The notes under the pieces: model-generated | What the model saw: only the letters and a program-made list of their open reading frames with translations | Told to the model about the DNA's origin: nothing | The model's database searches: none | Part shown: positions 12,722 through 24,628 of the stretch, one piece after another | Position numbering within the stretch: position 1 is the stretch's first letter | Layout: the number at the start of each line of letters is the position of its first letter | Assembly (NCBI GenBank): GCA_014871385.1 | Contig: CM026429.1 | Span: forward strand, 4,552,083-4,616,082 | DNA length: 64,000 nucleotides | Origin: Ceratodon purpureus | Taxonomy: Eukaryota; Streptophyta; Bryopsida; Pseudoditrichales; Ditrichaceae | Reading direction: 5' to 3' | Program-made: the position numbers and the translations under genes

Positions 12722-14525
12722 CACTCTAAGTTATCATGAACATCCTCCTTCACACAATCATATTGTCATTAGGTGTGAAAAGCCTCAAATAGAGGCCAAA
12801 TAAGACATTAATTATATAACAGTGAAAAATGTTGGAATAAATTGAACTGTAAAGTTCTATGTGTAGTGATTTTTGTATATTTAGTTGATTAAATAACATA
12901 AATTAATTTTGCAAGAACACTTTTGAAGTAAGAACTTAAAAGTCTTCTTGGATGAATCATTCTAATCTTGAATTTATATTGTAAACAAATACTGCCATCC
13001 ATGTGTTTGTCTATTTGGTCAACCATGGGCCAATTCTGTAAAAAATGTTACATGAAACCTGATTTATGCATATTTTCAAAACACACATTTTCTAATTACT
13101 AGAAATATTCAATATTTATTGATTAAAATATTTCAATAATTCTTTTTAAATACATTTTAATACAATCTACTAATTATGTATTTATGTATATCTTCACACA
13201 ATGAATCTTATAAATGCATTCATAATTTCTTTCTAAAATTTAAAAAAAAATTAAAATTAAAATAAGAAAATTAATTAAGAAAAGGATTGAAAATTTAGTG
13301 ATTCTTGTTGGAAGTGTTGAAAATTAAAAAGCTACTCAAAATCTCATAAATTTTTAGACATAAAATTTCAACGTAAAACCAATTGTCAATGCAAATATGT
13401 TTTGGCACATAATTATAATTTTACATATTTTTGTGTTTATATTCACAAAATATTAATTTTAACACGCAATTATAATTCTTTTATAAGATGTTTTATACAA
13501 AAACAGGTTAAACAAAAAAATTATGGTTCGATTATAATGTAAATTACTTGGAATATTTAGCTATTTTGTCAATGCAAAATGACTTTGATACCCTTTTTTA
13601 TATTGTATTTCTTTAAAATGGATTGTAAGTGTGATTTGTCAAAAAATGAATTTGCATTGGCACCATATCTATTAATGATTTGCGGTGGCTGATATGCCTC
13701 CAAATAATTTAGTAAAATTTAAAAATAAGGCATCATTTTCATCCTCAAAGTTTATACAATATTAAATTATTATGCTATAAAAATTCATAGTATTGTTTAA
13801 ATTGCAAAATATAACTTGTTAGATGGTTTTTTTTAACTTTTAAAATGAACTTAATTTTTCTCCTGAAGTTGCAAAAATTTTAGTTCAAATTTTTGAATCA
13901 ATTAATCAATATATCAAAAAATTAAAAAATCCTCAAATAACAAAGTGTGTTTTAATATCATAAATTTGCATCTTATTTTTTTAGATGCATGCAGTCTATT
14001 ATTGGATATATATTATTTATTTGAAATGAAATATACTCTATTCACTCCATTTTTTAATTTTTACCAGCCAAAGTTTTACGTTTTGTAGATTTTCTTTTAA
14101 AAATCACAATATCATGTCCAAATCTAAATTTAGATGCTGATGCAATTCTCAACACCGATGCATGCATATAATTTTCAATCAATCTTTTCTATACTATAGA
14201 AAAAATTAAACAATTGTTGTAGTGAAATACGCAGTTGTCATATAAACAATGGATTGTATGGTCATAGTAATGATGTCATACTAACTACATAATCTTCACA
14301 TAACATTTCAAGAACCACCCCAATGACACTTTATTACTATAAGAAATCACTGTACAAAAATATTTTTGATTTATACTATGTAATTTTTTTTCCTAAGAAA
14401 TCATCTCCATTCCCTCTATAACACACATGCATTGCTTCTCTTTGATGACCACTTAATCCATTGATAAATGTATTTCAATTGGATTAAAAAGTTCAAAGCT
14501 CATTATAGAACAATGATAACCTCAA
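10501..14525. other. AT-rich gene-free spacer
   Basis: About 4 kb of AT-rich DNA. The open frames are short and carry no domain I recognise. Apart from the TA microsatellite at 12669-12719, and an 18-21 bp direct repeat around 12338-12375 (AAAGCTTGATCCATGGT), I see nothing structured. Confidence 0.6.
12669..12719. repeat. (TA)n microsatellite
   Basis: About 25 uninterrupted TA units; likely length-polymorphic. Confidence 0.97.
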
Positions 14526-15261
14526 GGGGAAGCACAATAAAGTGGACCAAAAAAGTGCTTATCTTTTCCCCAATTTCAGCCCCTTCCGTAAACACTAGAG
14601 AAAGTGGGATCTCCGTTACGTCGATGCAAAATTAAGTTTGGGATACAGAAAGTAGACTTGATCTTCTTCAACTTCCCAAAGTTGCGGGAAAAGAAATTGA
14701 GTTTACAATGGAAAACGAAGACGTCGAAGTCGGACAAAGTGAATGCAGTCATTTGGGAAAGTGAACATAACAGTTTAGGGTTTTGTTCGAAATCACTTTC
14801 AATTTTGCGGTGCCCTATGTATGTTTAAAAGGTATTTTATAATAGTCAATTCATATACTCATTAATTGGTTTAGGATTCCAAAAGTATCGCAAGGATGTT
14901 TTTTAAGAGGATCACTTCCGCGGTACTTTTTGGCCGATTTTTTTCACCGAACATTGTTTTTTAAATTGAAAAAAACATCCTTTAAAGACAATAGAAGGCA
15001 CCAAATAAAAAAATTAAGACTTTGGAAAAGTTCATTTTCATGATTTAGAACTAGTGGTCAAATTTAGTTTCAAGTGAGGATGTTTTTTTTATGAAGATGC
15101 GTGTAAGATAGCTTATGACACTCTAGAAAGTGACTAAAATGCTCAAAAACTACACCAAAATGCTCAAAATCAGATTTGAGCTTTGAAAAACAGAACACTT
15201 TATAATCACTTCCAAATGATAACATGTATCACTTTGTGGTCCACTTTATTGTGCTCTCCCC
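14526..15261. mobile_element. Non-autonomous TIR element, copy 1 (736 bp)
   Basis: The left end reads GGGGAAGCACAATAAAGTGG; the right end, reverse-complemented, reads GGGGGAGAGCACAATAAAGTGG. The flanks carry a short direct repeat CTCAA (14521-14525 and 15262-15266), a target duplication of 4-5 bp. A second copy of almost identical length (737 bp) occurs at 49427-50163 with similar sequence through most of its length, including the stretch TTTTTTAAATTGAAAAAAAC and the repeated AAAATGCTCAAAA words. No long ORF is present, so the element would need a transposase in trans. The superfamily is unclear: the termini and duplication length do not clearly fit Mutator, hAT, PIF or CACTA. Confidence 0.85.
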
Positions 15262-16864
15262 CTCAAAGATTCCTTGTTAGAAGGCCACCTTAGCGCTGAT
15301 TATATAACGTTTTAGAGTTTCTACTCTAATTAAGGTAGCAACACCCATAAGCATCCTTGTGCCTGTAAAAATCCCTTCTAAAATCTCAAAAAATCTAGGG
15401 AAGTGAATAGATATGATTCCAAGGATGTACCACTTCTAAACATTTGACCTTAGTGTCGACATTAGGTGTCTCTATACTAAACTCTTCAAAAATTCATAAC
15501 TTATTCATACAATGTCCAAATAATGCATTTTGAAGTGCATTGGAATTATTTTTCTCTTGCTATTGTGATCCAATAAATTTTAAAAAATTCTAAGAATAGA
15601 TAAGCATGCTTAAAACCCTTAAAATGCGAGTGTATCAACTGCTGAACCACTGCTAAAGCAAGCAGAGTTGGAACCTTGAAACTTGAAACCTCCTGGAGTC
15701 ACCTGAGATACCGCATTATTAATCCCTGCAACTTACGTTGTACGTCTCTGCTTGCCTTCGAGTTACTCCCACACTTGCTGGACATTGACAGACACCTCTG
15801 GAGCAGATGCTTGGCAGCAAGCCTGTTCCCTGGCCCTTCACAACCTAGAGGGCACTTGCAAGTTGCAGCGTCTCTATCACAAACGGGACTACAAGCATCC
15901 CATGAGCTTCATGTTCAAAGTTCAGAGTCCAGACGAACTGTTCAGAGTACCAGACTTGAAGTAGTTAAAAGCATGTGCACGTACGTAGTGCTAGTAGTAC
16001 TGTCCTTCAGACGTCCTGGCTAAATTGATAACTTAGTGCCTGCTGCTGCTCCACCATGATGCAACTCACTCATCATCGACTCTACTCAAGTTTCTGCAGT
16101 TGAGACGTAAAGAGTAGGCCTTGTTAATGTGTCCTATTTCTAGCTCTGATGTTTGGAGGAGACGAGCTGCGGTTGTTTGTTCTTGGACGAAGAACAAGAG
16201 AGGTGTCTGGAATATTAGGGGTGATTTTATGGATAAGCGAATGGGTGTGATTGCTAGATGGTTGGATATAGTTGCATTTACAAAAGCAGAGACACCAACA
16301 GATATTGTTCTCCACCTCACAGAATTGGAGGTTATGGCCATCGACTGTGGTAGAGACTGTTATCTAGTATTGCATTGCCCTTGGAAGCAGCCTTTCGTAA
16401 TTTGGCAAAGGAGGCAAGCCTGAAGTTTACATCACTTATTCTGTCGAAGTTCGCAGAAGCTAATAGAAGTTCGACGACATTGTCCAGACTAGAAGAAACA
16501 TCACTAGAGAGCTCTTAACTTATACCAGATTAAGATTTTCTTTGAAGGGATAGTAATAGAATCATGAAGCAGACAACGAAGACCTTTATCTCCACACGTT
16601 TCAAATATATCTTGAAAATTCAGCAATGAATATGAATCAACGGAATGTATTTGTGTTATCACCATTACCTTTATTGTGGTTTAGAACAACTAAAAATTAC
16701 AAAACTGTTAAGTGTGGACATATGTGCATCTAATGACTTGTATAGTGCCGTACAGTACTTCCGAGTCTGCACAATTTAAGTCAAATATTCACCCAACGGA
16801 GTGCATCATTTGCATGAGGAGCAACTTTGTGGATTTCGACACAGTAGTAGTTTATCTCATGGGC
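15262..16864. other. Spacer with two unassigned open frames
   Basis: Besides the frame at 15752-15964, a plus-strand frame at 16121-16423 is open for 100 codons (for example IRGDFMDKRMGVIARWLDIV) but matches nothing I know and has no clear splice context. The part next to 16864 is expected to be the aquaporin 3' UTR. Confidence 0.35.
15752..15964 (+). pseudogene. Possible terminal exon or gene fragment, unknown family
   Basis: I do not recognise this product. The frame has balanced, coding-like composition and ends KVQSPDELFRVPDLK before TAG at 15962-15964. It also contains the stretches ADAWQQACSLALHNLEGTCK and RLYHKRDYKHPMSFMFK. It starts with a non-ATG codon, so if real it is an internal or last exon; the frame stays open a little upstream, through ATYVVRLC. 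No companion exons are visible in the AT-rich DNA to the left. It could be a stranded fragment of a gene or a chance frame. Confidence 0.25.
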
Positions 16865-18464
16865 TTACTCATAGAGACTTCTGAACTTGATTGAGCCTGC
16901 TTTCAGCACATAGGTGTGGTAGACAGCGGCGGCGGCAGCTCCCGCCAGGGGTCCGACCCAAAATATCCACTGCACATGAACCATTCAACAACGTCTGAAT
17001 TCTAATTACCACAAAACTTGACTCATAGAGAACATGCTGCTCATGATCCACAAGCAAGAGCTTATGTAGAAGCACTTTTCCAAGAACAAAGTTATCCTAA
17101 TGTTTCATACAGTAGCAAGTCACCATGATGGTTTCATCCCACTCTCATAACGTCCACCATGTAGACCACATTTTTGTAAATGTAGCCTGTAGGGGGTTAA
17201 AGCAAGAAGCTAACTTACATGTTGGGCCCAGTTGCCATGGAGAGGGTTAGCGACTGCGGCACCTAAGCTTCGAGCTGGATTAATTCCTGTTCCAGTGATG
17301 GGGATTGTTGCCAAGTGAACCACAAAAACTGCGAATCCAATAGGCAATGGAGCCAATACCTGCAGGTACAGATCAAATTCTCTGCCCGGTTTAAAACGAT
17401 TTCCACGCACTCGGTGTACATGACACTCGTACTTGTCAATCGAATAATTATGTCATTTTAAGATCAGACCAGACTGTTTTAATTCTAGCAACTTCAAGTA
17501 AGAAATTCGAACGAATGGGTGCTGGCAAAGTATTCGAGGAGACAGTTGTGATGTTCACTTTGGCAATAGTATATAGTTCTATTTCAACGATGAATTTCTG
17601 ACGTCGTCTCTATGATAAATTAAATGACTTGGATTTAGCTGTAAGATGTAAGTATGAAAGGCCTGATGAAGCTTACAGGAACATGAGAATCTCGAGCCAT
17701 TCGCGTTGGATCTGTTGCAGATAATACTGTAAACAGAAGCACAAAAGTGCCCATTAGTTCAGCAGCAAGAGCTTGTCCAATGCTGTGACCGGGCTTCACA
17801 CCATTCACTGCACCTTGGCCATAGGTGTGGAATTCTTCACTTCCTTGAACGCCCCTTGCAATTGCAGCACCGCACATGGCTCCCAAGCACTGGGCTACAA
17901 TGTAGGCTAGAGCTCTCGTGATGGTCACCTTCTTTGCAACGAAGAGACCGAATGTAACAGCTGGGTTGATGTGTCCACCTGCGACATAATAATCATCAAG
18001 TTAACTTGATGATATTCTCAAAATGAGTCAGATCCTAATCAGTGATGGCATTTTCAAAATTGCACACATCAAGGCATCTGTAAAATTCACAACGCCTGGT
18101 CTTCCTAATGAGAGCTTGAATCATTTGTAACGTACGTAAACAAAATATTAGCAACTGAGCAACATTCAAATTTCATGACGAGTTGAAGCTAGGAGGAGGT
18201 ACCTGAAATTCCAGCAATACAATAGACCAAAATGAAGATCATTCCTCCGAATGCCCAGGCGGTCTCAATGAGCCCAACGCTGCCAGCGCCAACTCTGATG
18301 GTGCCAACCAGAGTGGTGAGGCTAATGTAGAGGAACAGAAGTGTAGCCATGAATTCGGCAATGATAGCACGATAAAAACTCCAGTCACTCACTTCCTTCC
18401 TGTCCACCAATGGAGCAGGCGCTTCCGCTTCTGCCAGAGTCTTGGGGCGCTCTTCATTTGCCAT
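16865..18464 (-). CDS. Plasma-membrane intrinsic protein (PIP) aquaporin
   Basis: Membrane channel for water and possibly other small neutral solutes, expected at the plasma membrane. Four exons: 18203-18464, 17677-17978, 17219-17359 and 16865-16969, all GT-AG and phase-compatible, giving 269 aa. The ATG at 18464 is used; the TTG six bases upstream is not needed. Both pore motifs are intact: [11 protein letters not shown] in loop B and [11 protein letters not shown] in loop E. PIP signatures are [38 protein letters not shown] (loop D) and [12 protein letters not shown]. The aromatic/arginine filter keeps His (FVVHLATIP) and Arg (NPARS), as in water-selective PIPs. The N-terminus is short and acidic, and the tail is short ([12 protein letters not shown]), making the protein slightly smaller than typical 280-290 aa PIPs. 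PIP1 versus PIP2 cannot be decided. Confidence 0.95.
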
Positions 18465-20712
18465 CTCCAACTGCTACGACCTGATGGGAGTGACAAATAT
18501 TTCTGTATCCCACGGCTTGAAATCTTCCGCTTTGGGATATTCTGCACATGATTAACATTAACAGTTACGAAGACCCCAGACGCAGATTCCTAAACACTTG
18601 GGTCAAGGAACAAAGTTCAAGCGCCCTATCTAACATTTAACCAAATTCTGTAATGTTCACTCATATTTAAGGAACTAAATCGCCGATCGATTCGGACTAG
18701 GACTTCCCTTATCACAACAACGGCAGTGTGGCACATTCAACAAACCCTGTGTGTATTTTGTGTGTATATCATATCATATATCCACACTGAAGTCAACGAA
18801 AAGAGGTTTTAATTTGATCTCACTTACAGTACCGGTAGCAGGTCGTATCTCGAAGAGCTATGCACCGTTGTCTGGATCTGTGATTGAAGAAAAAGCAGAT
18901 CAACTCGCGATGAGTTATGGAATTCAGGTTGCACCTGAAAAGAGTTCAATCCTCAATAACCTTCGTGATATCATTCTGCAAGGCCCTTGAAAGCAAAATA
19001 GTGAAAAAACTGCAGCGCCCCTCCTGTCCAACTCAGATGGCACACAATCAGGTACGGCCTTGCCGTGGTGCAACCTGCAAAGCCTCTTCGGTTGAATTCC
19101 AAAAGCAAAAGATCAAAGTAGGAACAATGATCCTCCGGAAGCACACAGAAACCGCTTCAAGGTCTTGTGCTTCTTCAAAGAGTTCTCTATGATACTGTGT
19201 GGACAAGCTGGGGCTTCAAAGGCTTTGTAAATTGCTGACACTTGCCTAATCTAGCACTGCTTTTCAAATCTGAAGAATGTTCCACATATTGGTTCAATTA
19301 TGGAAATGCATGAAAAACTCAATTAAGTGTGAGGCATCGGTGCAGTCACACGTATGCAACTTTTGGTGTTGTTATTCTTCTAGAATATTAGTTTCTGGTG
19401 TTGTTAATCATTTTGGACTCTTTTAAGAATCTAAGTCCTGCCCTTATGACTCATGAGTTTTTGGATATTATTCTGAACTTACCTAAGAAATCAGAAAAAG
19501 GTTGTCTTGCTACTTGATTTGCTAAGTCAACTCTAGTTTTATTTCCAATAAGTTAAGAAAGATGATCCACCAAGCTTATTGTCCGCTTTATAAGAAACTT
19601 CTTCAATGAGTCTCTGAAATGCGCATGTGTTTATCCTAACAACTTACATTTGGAAATGTGGATATTACATGTGCACCACCGATTTTGCGGCAATAATTAC
19701 AGATGGAAGCAGCGCAAATTGCCGTTTTCGCACATTTTCTGGGTAAAAGTGTACTTCTCCACACTGCACAGTGATATGACTATTTAACCCCGGAAGGTAT
19801 CTGCATGATGAATCAACTATTGTGACAAGAAAATCAGAGCCTGTAACTTTTAGTAGAAAGTGAATTTTCACTTTGTTACTTTTGAGTAAAAAGTCCTGGA
19901 TGGGATTGGATGATTATGCTGTAACTCTACAGAGACACTGAAGACTTCAAAACAAGATAAAACTTTCTCATGCAATGGATTTTTCCTTTTGCGTCAAAAA
20001 AGAAAAAAAAAGAAAAAAGAAACAAAACAAAACAAAACAAGACAAAACATAAACAAAAAAAAGGAAGATTATCACAACATCATTGTTGTTGATGACAGTT
20101 TTGATATTGTACAGTGTTCAAGAGTAACTTACAGAAGTTTTGCTATATTGGGATGCTGATACGCACCCAAGAGCATGAAGTAATGCACCATGATGTCATG
20201 GCTAGTCAACAAATGACAGGTTGTAAATACAGGTGCCTCAGTCTAACCATCCAGTACTTAATCTATTTATGTTTGTGAAACAGCAATTTTAATTCTCAAT
20301 ACCTCAAGGTCATGGGTATGACTCACTGAGAAGCCAGCTTTAGCTAGCCAAGTGTCTTGTTTCAGGTTGCATGCTAATGGGAACGTCTGGAAACCATCAA
20401 CAATAAGTGTAGATGATCCCTGCAAGTTCCATAAACATTGCAAATTTGTGCAGAATGGGTTCCATTTCATTGAACATTGCTCTGGCATGAGAAACTTGCT
20501 TGATCATGTGAACCTTGCATTTCATGACATATTGGCTTCAGGTTGGTTCTCCTTAAACTACCAGGCTTAATTAAGCATTCTGACCTCTTTATGGCGTTGT
20601 TGAAAGTCTCTGAAAACTCTGCAATGGAATTCCTTGCTTCACAAAAAAAAAAAAAAAAAAAAAAAAAAATTCTCTGAAAAAAAGTCACCTCTTAAACTAA
20701 AATTTCTGATTA

Positions 20713-20784
20713 GGAATGTAAAAGATCCACATTTAGGTTGTTAAAATTGGAATGTAAAAGATCCACATTTAGGTTGTTAAAATT
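20713..20784. repeat. Tandem repeat, two exact 36-bp units
   Basis: The unit starting GGAATGTAAAAGATCCACAT is present twice head to tail, followed by the first few bases of a third unit. Confidence 0.9.
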
Positions 20785-21420
20785 GGAATTACTAGAGAAT
20801 CTAAAATTGTCAAGATGTATTTGTAAAGGCACTTGATAATTGATTAGATACTATGAATTTTGGTTAACATAATCTTATTTGTTCACTCTTTATGATAAAC
20901 ATACATGAAGAATTTGGTTGTCTCTGCATACTTATTGTATAAGAATTTGGTGGTTTTTAAACTCAAGAAAAACTAGATTTGGAGGTTGAAATGATGCCCA
21001 AACTAATTTTCTTTGATTTTAAAAACCACCATGATCTCCTATGCCTTTTAACTATTTGGAGTAAAAAGAACAATACAATAAAGAAAAAATCATAGTACCT
21101 TGTAAAATTCAAATTGACTTTAGTCGAGTCTAAAGTTCTTTTGATCCATAAGCAATCCAAACAATAATGAACAACTTAGATGAAGTAGTAAAAAACAATA
21201 TTTTGGATGATTTTTTTTTGTAAAGCAAGGGTTTACAAAAACATGATTTTGCAATTTTTGGGTGAATTTGTGATTTTTGGGGAATTTTTCATTGAAGAAC
21301 TCTCTCTCTCTCTCAAATGTGGATAGCTTAAAAGCTTTTATTTTAAAAGATTTTTTTGAGATTTTTTTTATTGCAATGCATTTCAAACCAAATTTCTATT
21401 CAAAATACCAATTTATCCAA

Positions 21421-21510
21421 ATTGTACTATACATGAGTTTTACAATATACAAGTTGTATTATACATGAGTTTTACAATATCAAGATTGTATTATATATGA
21501 CTTTTACAAG
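21421..21510. repeat. Short tandem repeat, three imperfect units of about 31 bp
   Basis: Three successive copies of a unit containing TATACATGAGTTTTACAATA, with small indels and substitutions. Confidence 0.8.
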
Positions 21511-22734
21511 GGTAGGTTTGAAAGTTAGGCAAGAAAAAAGTTCCATGTTTATTGAAAACAAATTTCAGCTACTTTGATCTTTATGATTTTACAAATGAAG
21601 AAAAATGAACATTGAAATTTTGGTATATAAGTAGTATATTAAATTATTTTCCAGGTGGTATAATTAAATCTACCAAAAAATGTTTAGATTGAGATTTATT
21701 TGGCTTGAAGTAGGAAGAACTTAATTTTGGCCAATTTGCAATGTGGATCTTTAGAGATTTACTATAACTTTATTGTAAATATTATATTGTCATATATTTT
21801 CTTCATCTTCAAAATCTAAAGAATTAGTGACCACTACTTTGAAGACCTTAAAAAAGTAAATCACTACTCACAAATTGTATGCGATCATGCCTATAAAGCA
21901 AACAAATGGCCTCACATCTCAAATGCTCATGTTCCTAAATAGGTTCATATGCCCTACGTGCAAAATGTGTACATTTGGATCATGTGTATATCTATCTACA
22001 CTCCGACCATGTGTACATTTATGCTCATTTTCTGAAACTCAACTCTTTATGTGTCATGAAGGGAAGCTTGATGGATCTTTTCTCCATCTCAAGAAAAAAG
22101 ACTGCTTTGTAGACTCTTCACTAACCTTCCATTGACCAAAATGCCATTCAATCATCCATGTCATATGGCCTAAAAGTGCATAAACAAATACATAGCATTA
22201 ATCAATAAAATTTCCAGGTCTCTTAACATTCATGATAGAACAAGATGGCATGAATTTTATTGCTCACAGAATTGGAAAAACACTCAAATTTTAGTGTGAA
22301 AGCAGATGAGCTAGTCACAAATGAAGGGCTGGGTTGCACACCGCATCAGGGCCCAAGTTTCAAAGCTTACAAAATTCTGAAGTGATGAGTACAAGCTGGA
22401 TCATTGTGTACAAATTACCAGTAAGAATGCGGCAAGGGTGTGAAATTGCCACCTGTTTGTCCAAGTGGAAGTGTGTACATTGCTCTCCCAGCGCTATCCT
22501 GTCATGGCCACCAGATTCACTGGCTCCTTGAAGCCTGGGTATCCTCCCAATTGCTAAGCACAAACTAGGAATGGTAGGAATACAAGGCGGCACTGCATCC
22601 CAAAACTGAATCAGTATTTTGGTATTTTCATTCTGAAATCTATTACATAAGAAATATGAATAGAACCTAATGGGGTAAGTGGGAGTGTGTAATGTGTGCT
22701 ATAATCCTACAAAAAATCCAAACAAAATCATTAA

Positions 22735-23662
22735 CCCCCAAAGGACAATTTTCGGCTTTTTTTTGAATTTGGGCATGTAGCTGTGACTTCAATTTAAGTT
22801 GAGATTTTTGAAACTTTTTGTGAATGTTTGCCGTAGCAAGGACTTTGAAGGAATATATATATATATATATATTCCCTGAATTAGACATTTAAAAAAATAG
22901 TTATGGTACCCAAAGTGAAATTTGGTGCTGGGCGGGCAGTTTGGGAAGCCATGCTAAATATATTTGTTACCTTTGAGATTTTTTTTATAAATACTTAATA
23001 TTGTCATCTTTGAGATTTTCCAAAAAATTCTTTCAGTACAAAAGGTTCACTCCATAAAATATCAAAGTTTTCTCACCGTTTTAGGCAGTGTATTAAAAAA
23101 ACTTCTTCTTTCCTTCATAAAAGTTAGAATTTTTTCTTCTCTTAGGTTTTTCCTTTTTTCCACTCAAAGTATGGACATCAATCTTTACTTTGGCAGTTTG
23201 GATTGGGACTATATAACATAATAGAATTTCTAGGAAAGAAATATGAAATAGAATTTTTTTGTATTCAACTTCATAAAAATATTTTTTTCAACATGCTACA
23301 CTTGTCTTTTATATGTATTTTTTTTATACAATTAGCTAACTTAGTCATCTTTGACATGCACCAAAACCTCCAAAATCCATAATGAAAAAAACCTAAGGAA
23401 AAAAAGTTAGACTGTGTCAACCTAAACAAACATTTTGTCAGAAAAGTATATTTTCAAATTTTAATTGCTATAATCTTCTAATCTCTACAATGTAACAATT
23501 GATTATGATGAAATTTATTGAGCTACTTATTACAATAGCTTATTAAAGATCTTATGGTTAGAATTAGAAAATAATGGTTTTTTAATCATTCATGTTTTTT
23601 TATTTTGGAAATGGCAGTTTTGAAGTGTTTTTTGGTGAAACATAGTCAAGGAACTTTAGGGG
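22735..23662. mobile_element. TTAA-flanked element, CCCC...GGGG ends (928 bp)
   Basis: Flanked by TTAA on both sides (22731-22734 and 23663-23666). The left end CCCCCAAAGGA faces the right end, reverse-complemented CCCCTAAAGTT, so about 8 of the first 9 bases agree. No coding capacity was seen. The call is weaker than for the other TTAA elements because the terminal repeat is short; it is supported by the same TTAA + CCC pattern at four other places in this window. Confidence 0.5.
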
Positions 23663-24204
23663 TTAAGATATACAAGTATGGTTAAATGTCCTAAAACCAC
23701 CAACTCCCCACATTTATGGCATTTAGACTTTTCTTAGTCCCACCACACTTGAGATCCAAAACCACCAATTTCACTATTCAAGTAGACCAATGCATGTCAA
23801 GCATTGCAAAAAAATAGTTAGTGGTTTTGGGTATCGTTGTAAGTGAGATTTTGTACAACATGGGGTAGCCTAGAGGTTTGATTTGGATTACTTTGTACTT
23901 TGGAATTTTGTAGAAAATTGAGAAATATATATTTCTCGTTGCATTTTTTTCCAATCCTTATGAAATCCTATTTTGAAGCCTCTCATAGTTTTTTTTCCGA
24001 AATTACCACTACTCAAATACTCTAAACTGCTTAAGTTGGTGGTTCTAGGACACTCAACCATAAGTGAAATCCGAATTGACCACCTCCTATTTGTTTGGTT
24101 CTTCAACCAATTCAAGAAACAATATAAATGATTATAAAGCTTTTTTTATGAGTCAAAACCATTTCATGATGGCTTCAAATGTTGTAAAAGGACATTTGAG
24201 ACCC

Positions 24205-24319
24205 ACCTTCATCATTGTTGTGGAAAGTAAACTCACTTATTCTTCAAAAATCATATAAAAACTAAAATTTTAGAAGAAATTCATCTGAATAGAAATTGAT
24301 GATTTTAATTTTAAAAAAG

Positions 24320-24324
<5 letters not shown>
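24205..24324. repeat. LINE target-site duplication, left copy (120 bp)
   Basis: Matches 31708-31827 base for base except one substitution (T against A near position 24214). It begins ACCTTCATCA and ends AAAAAAGGGTTT. The two copies bracket the LINE exactly. Confidence 0.95.
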
Positions 24325-24354
<30 letters not shown>

Positions 24355-24628
24355 ACACAAATAAAGGCGTAACCTTTACTGCAAGGAGAAGAAACAACAT
24401 GACAACCGCCCCGCCAGGACCGGCGAGGCAGTAGACGCACTAGACACTACTGATACATCTGTAGCTAGGACCGCTAAGGGACCAGCATGGCTGAGTCCCG
24501 TCTCACCTGGCAAATAGTTGTTTTCTACACCAGAGAGATGTGAACTGGAGCAGAAGTTGAGCAGCTTTGTCCGGGGACTCGGTATGTTTAGCAATGTTCT
24601 CTTGGGCCTTGGCCCACGCAATTCTCCC

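Larger units (their letters stand above)
18465..22734. other. AT-rich spacer upstream of the aquaporin gene
   Basis: Contains the aquaporin promoter next to 18465. The plus-strand frame 18751-18990 (for example SYAPLSGSVIEEKADQLAMS) looks moderately protein-like but has no recognisable family. Simple repeats: an A/AAAAC-rich run at about 19996-20062 and an A27 tract at 20643-20669. Two short tandem repeats are listed separately. Confidence 0.5.

Noticed and set aside
15676-16023. A 115-codon ORF overlapping the unassigned frame at 15752-15964
   Set aside because: The overlapping frame has the more protein-like composition; neither can be assigned.
16865-18464. Aquaporin as a tonoplast (TIP) or NIP type
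   Set aside because: Loop [31 protein letters not shown] and the His/Arg filter residues are PIP features; NIPs and TIPs differ there.
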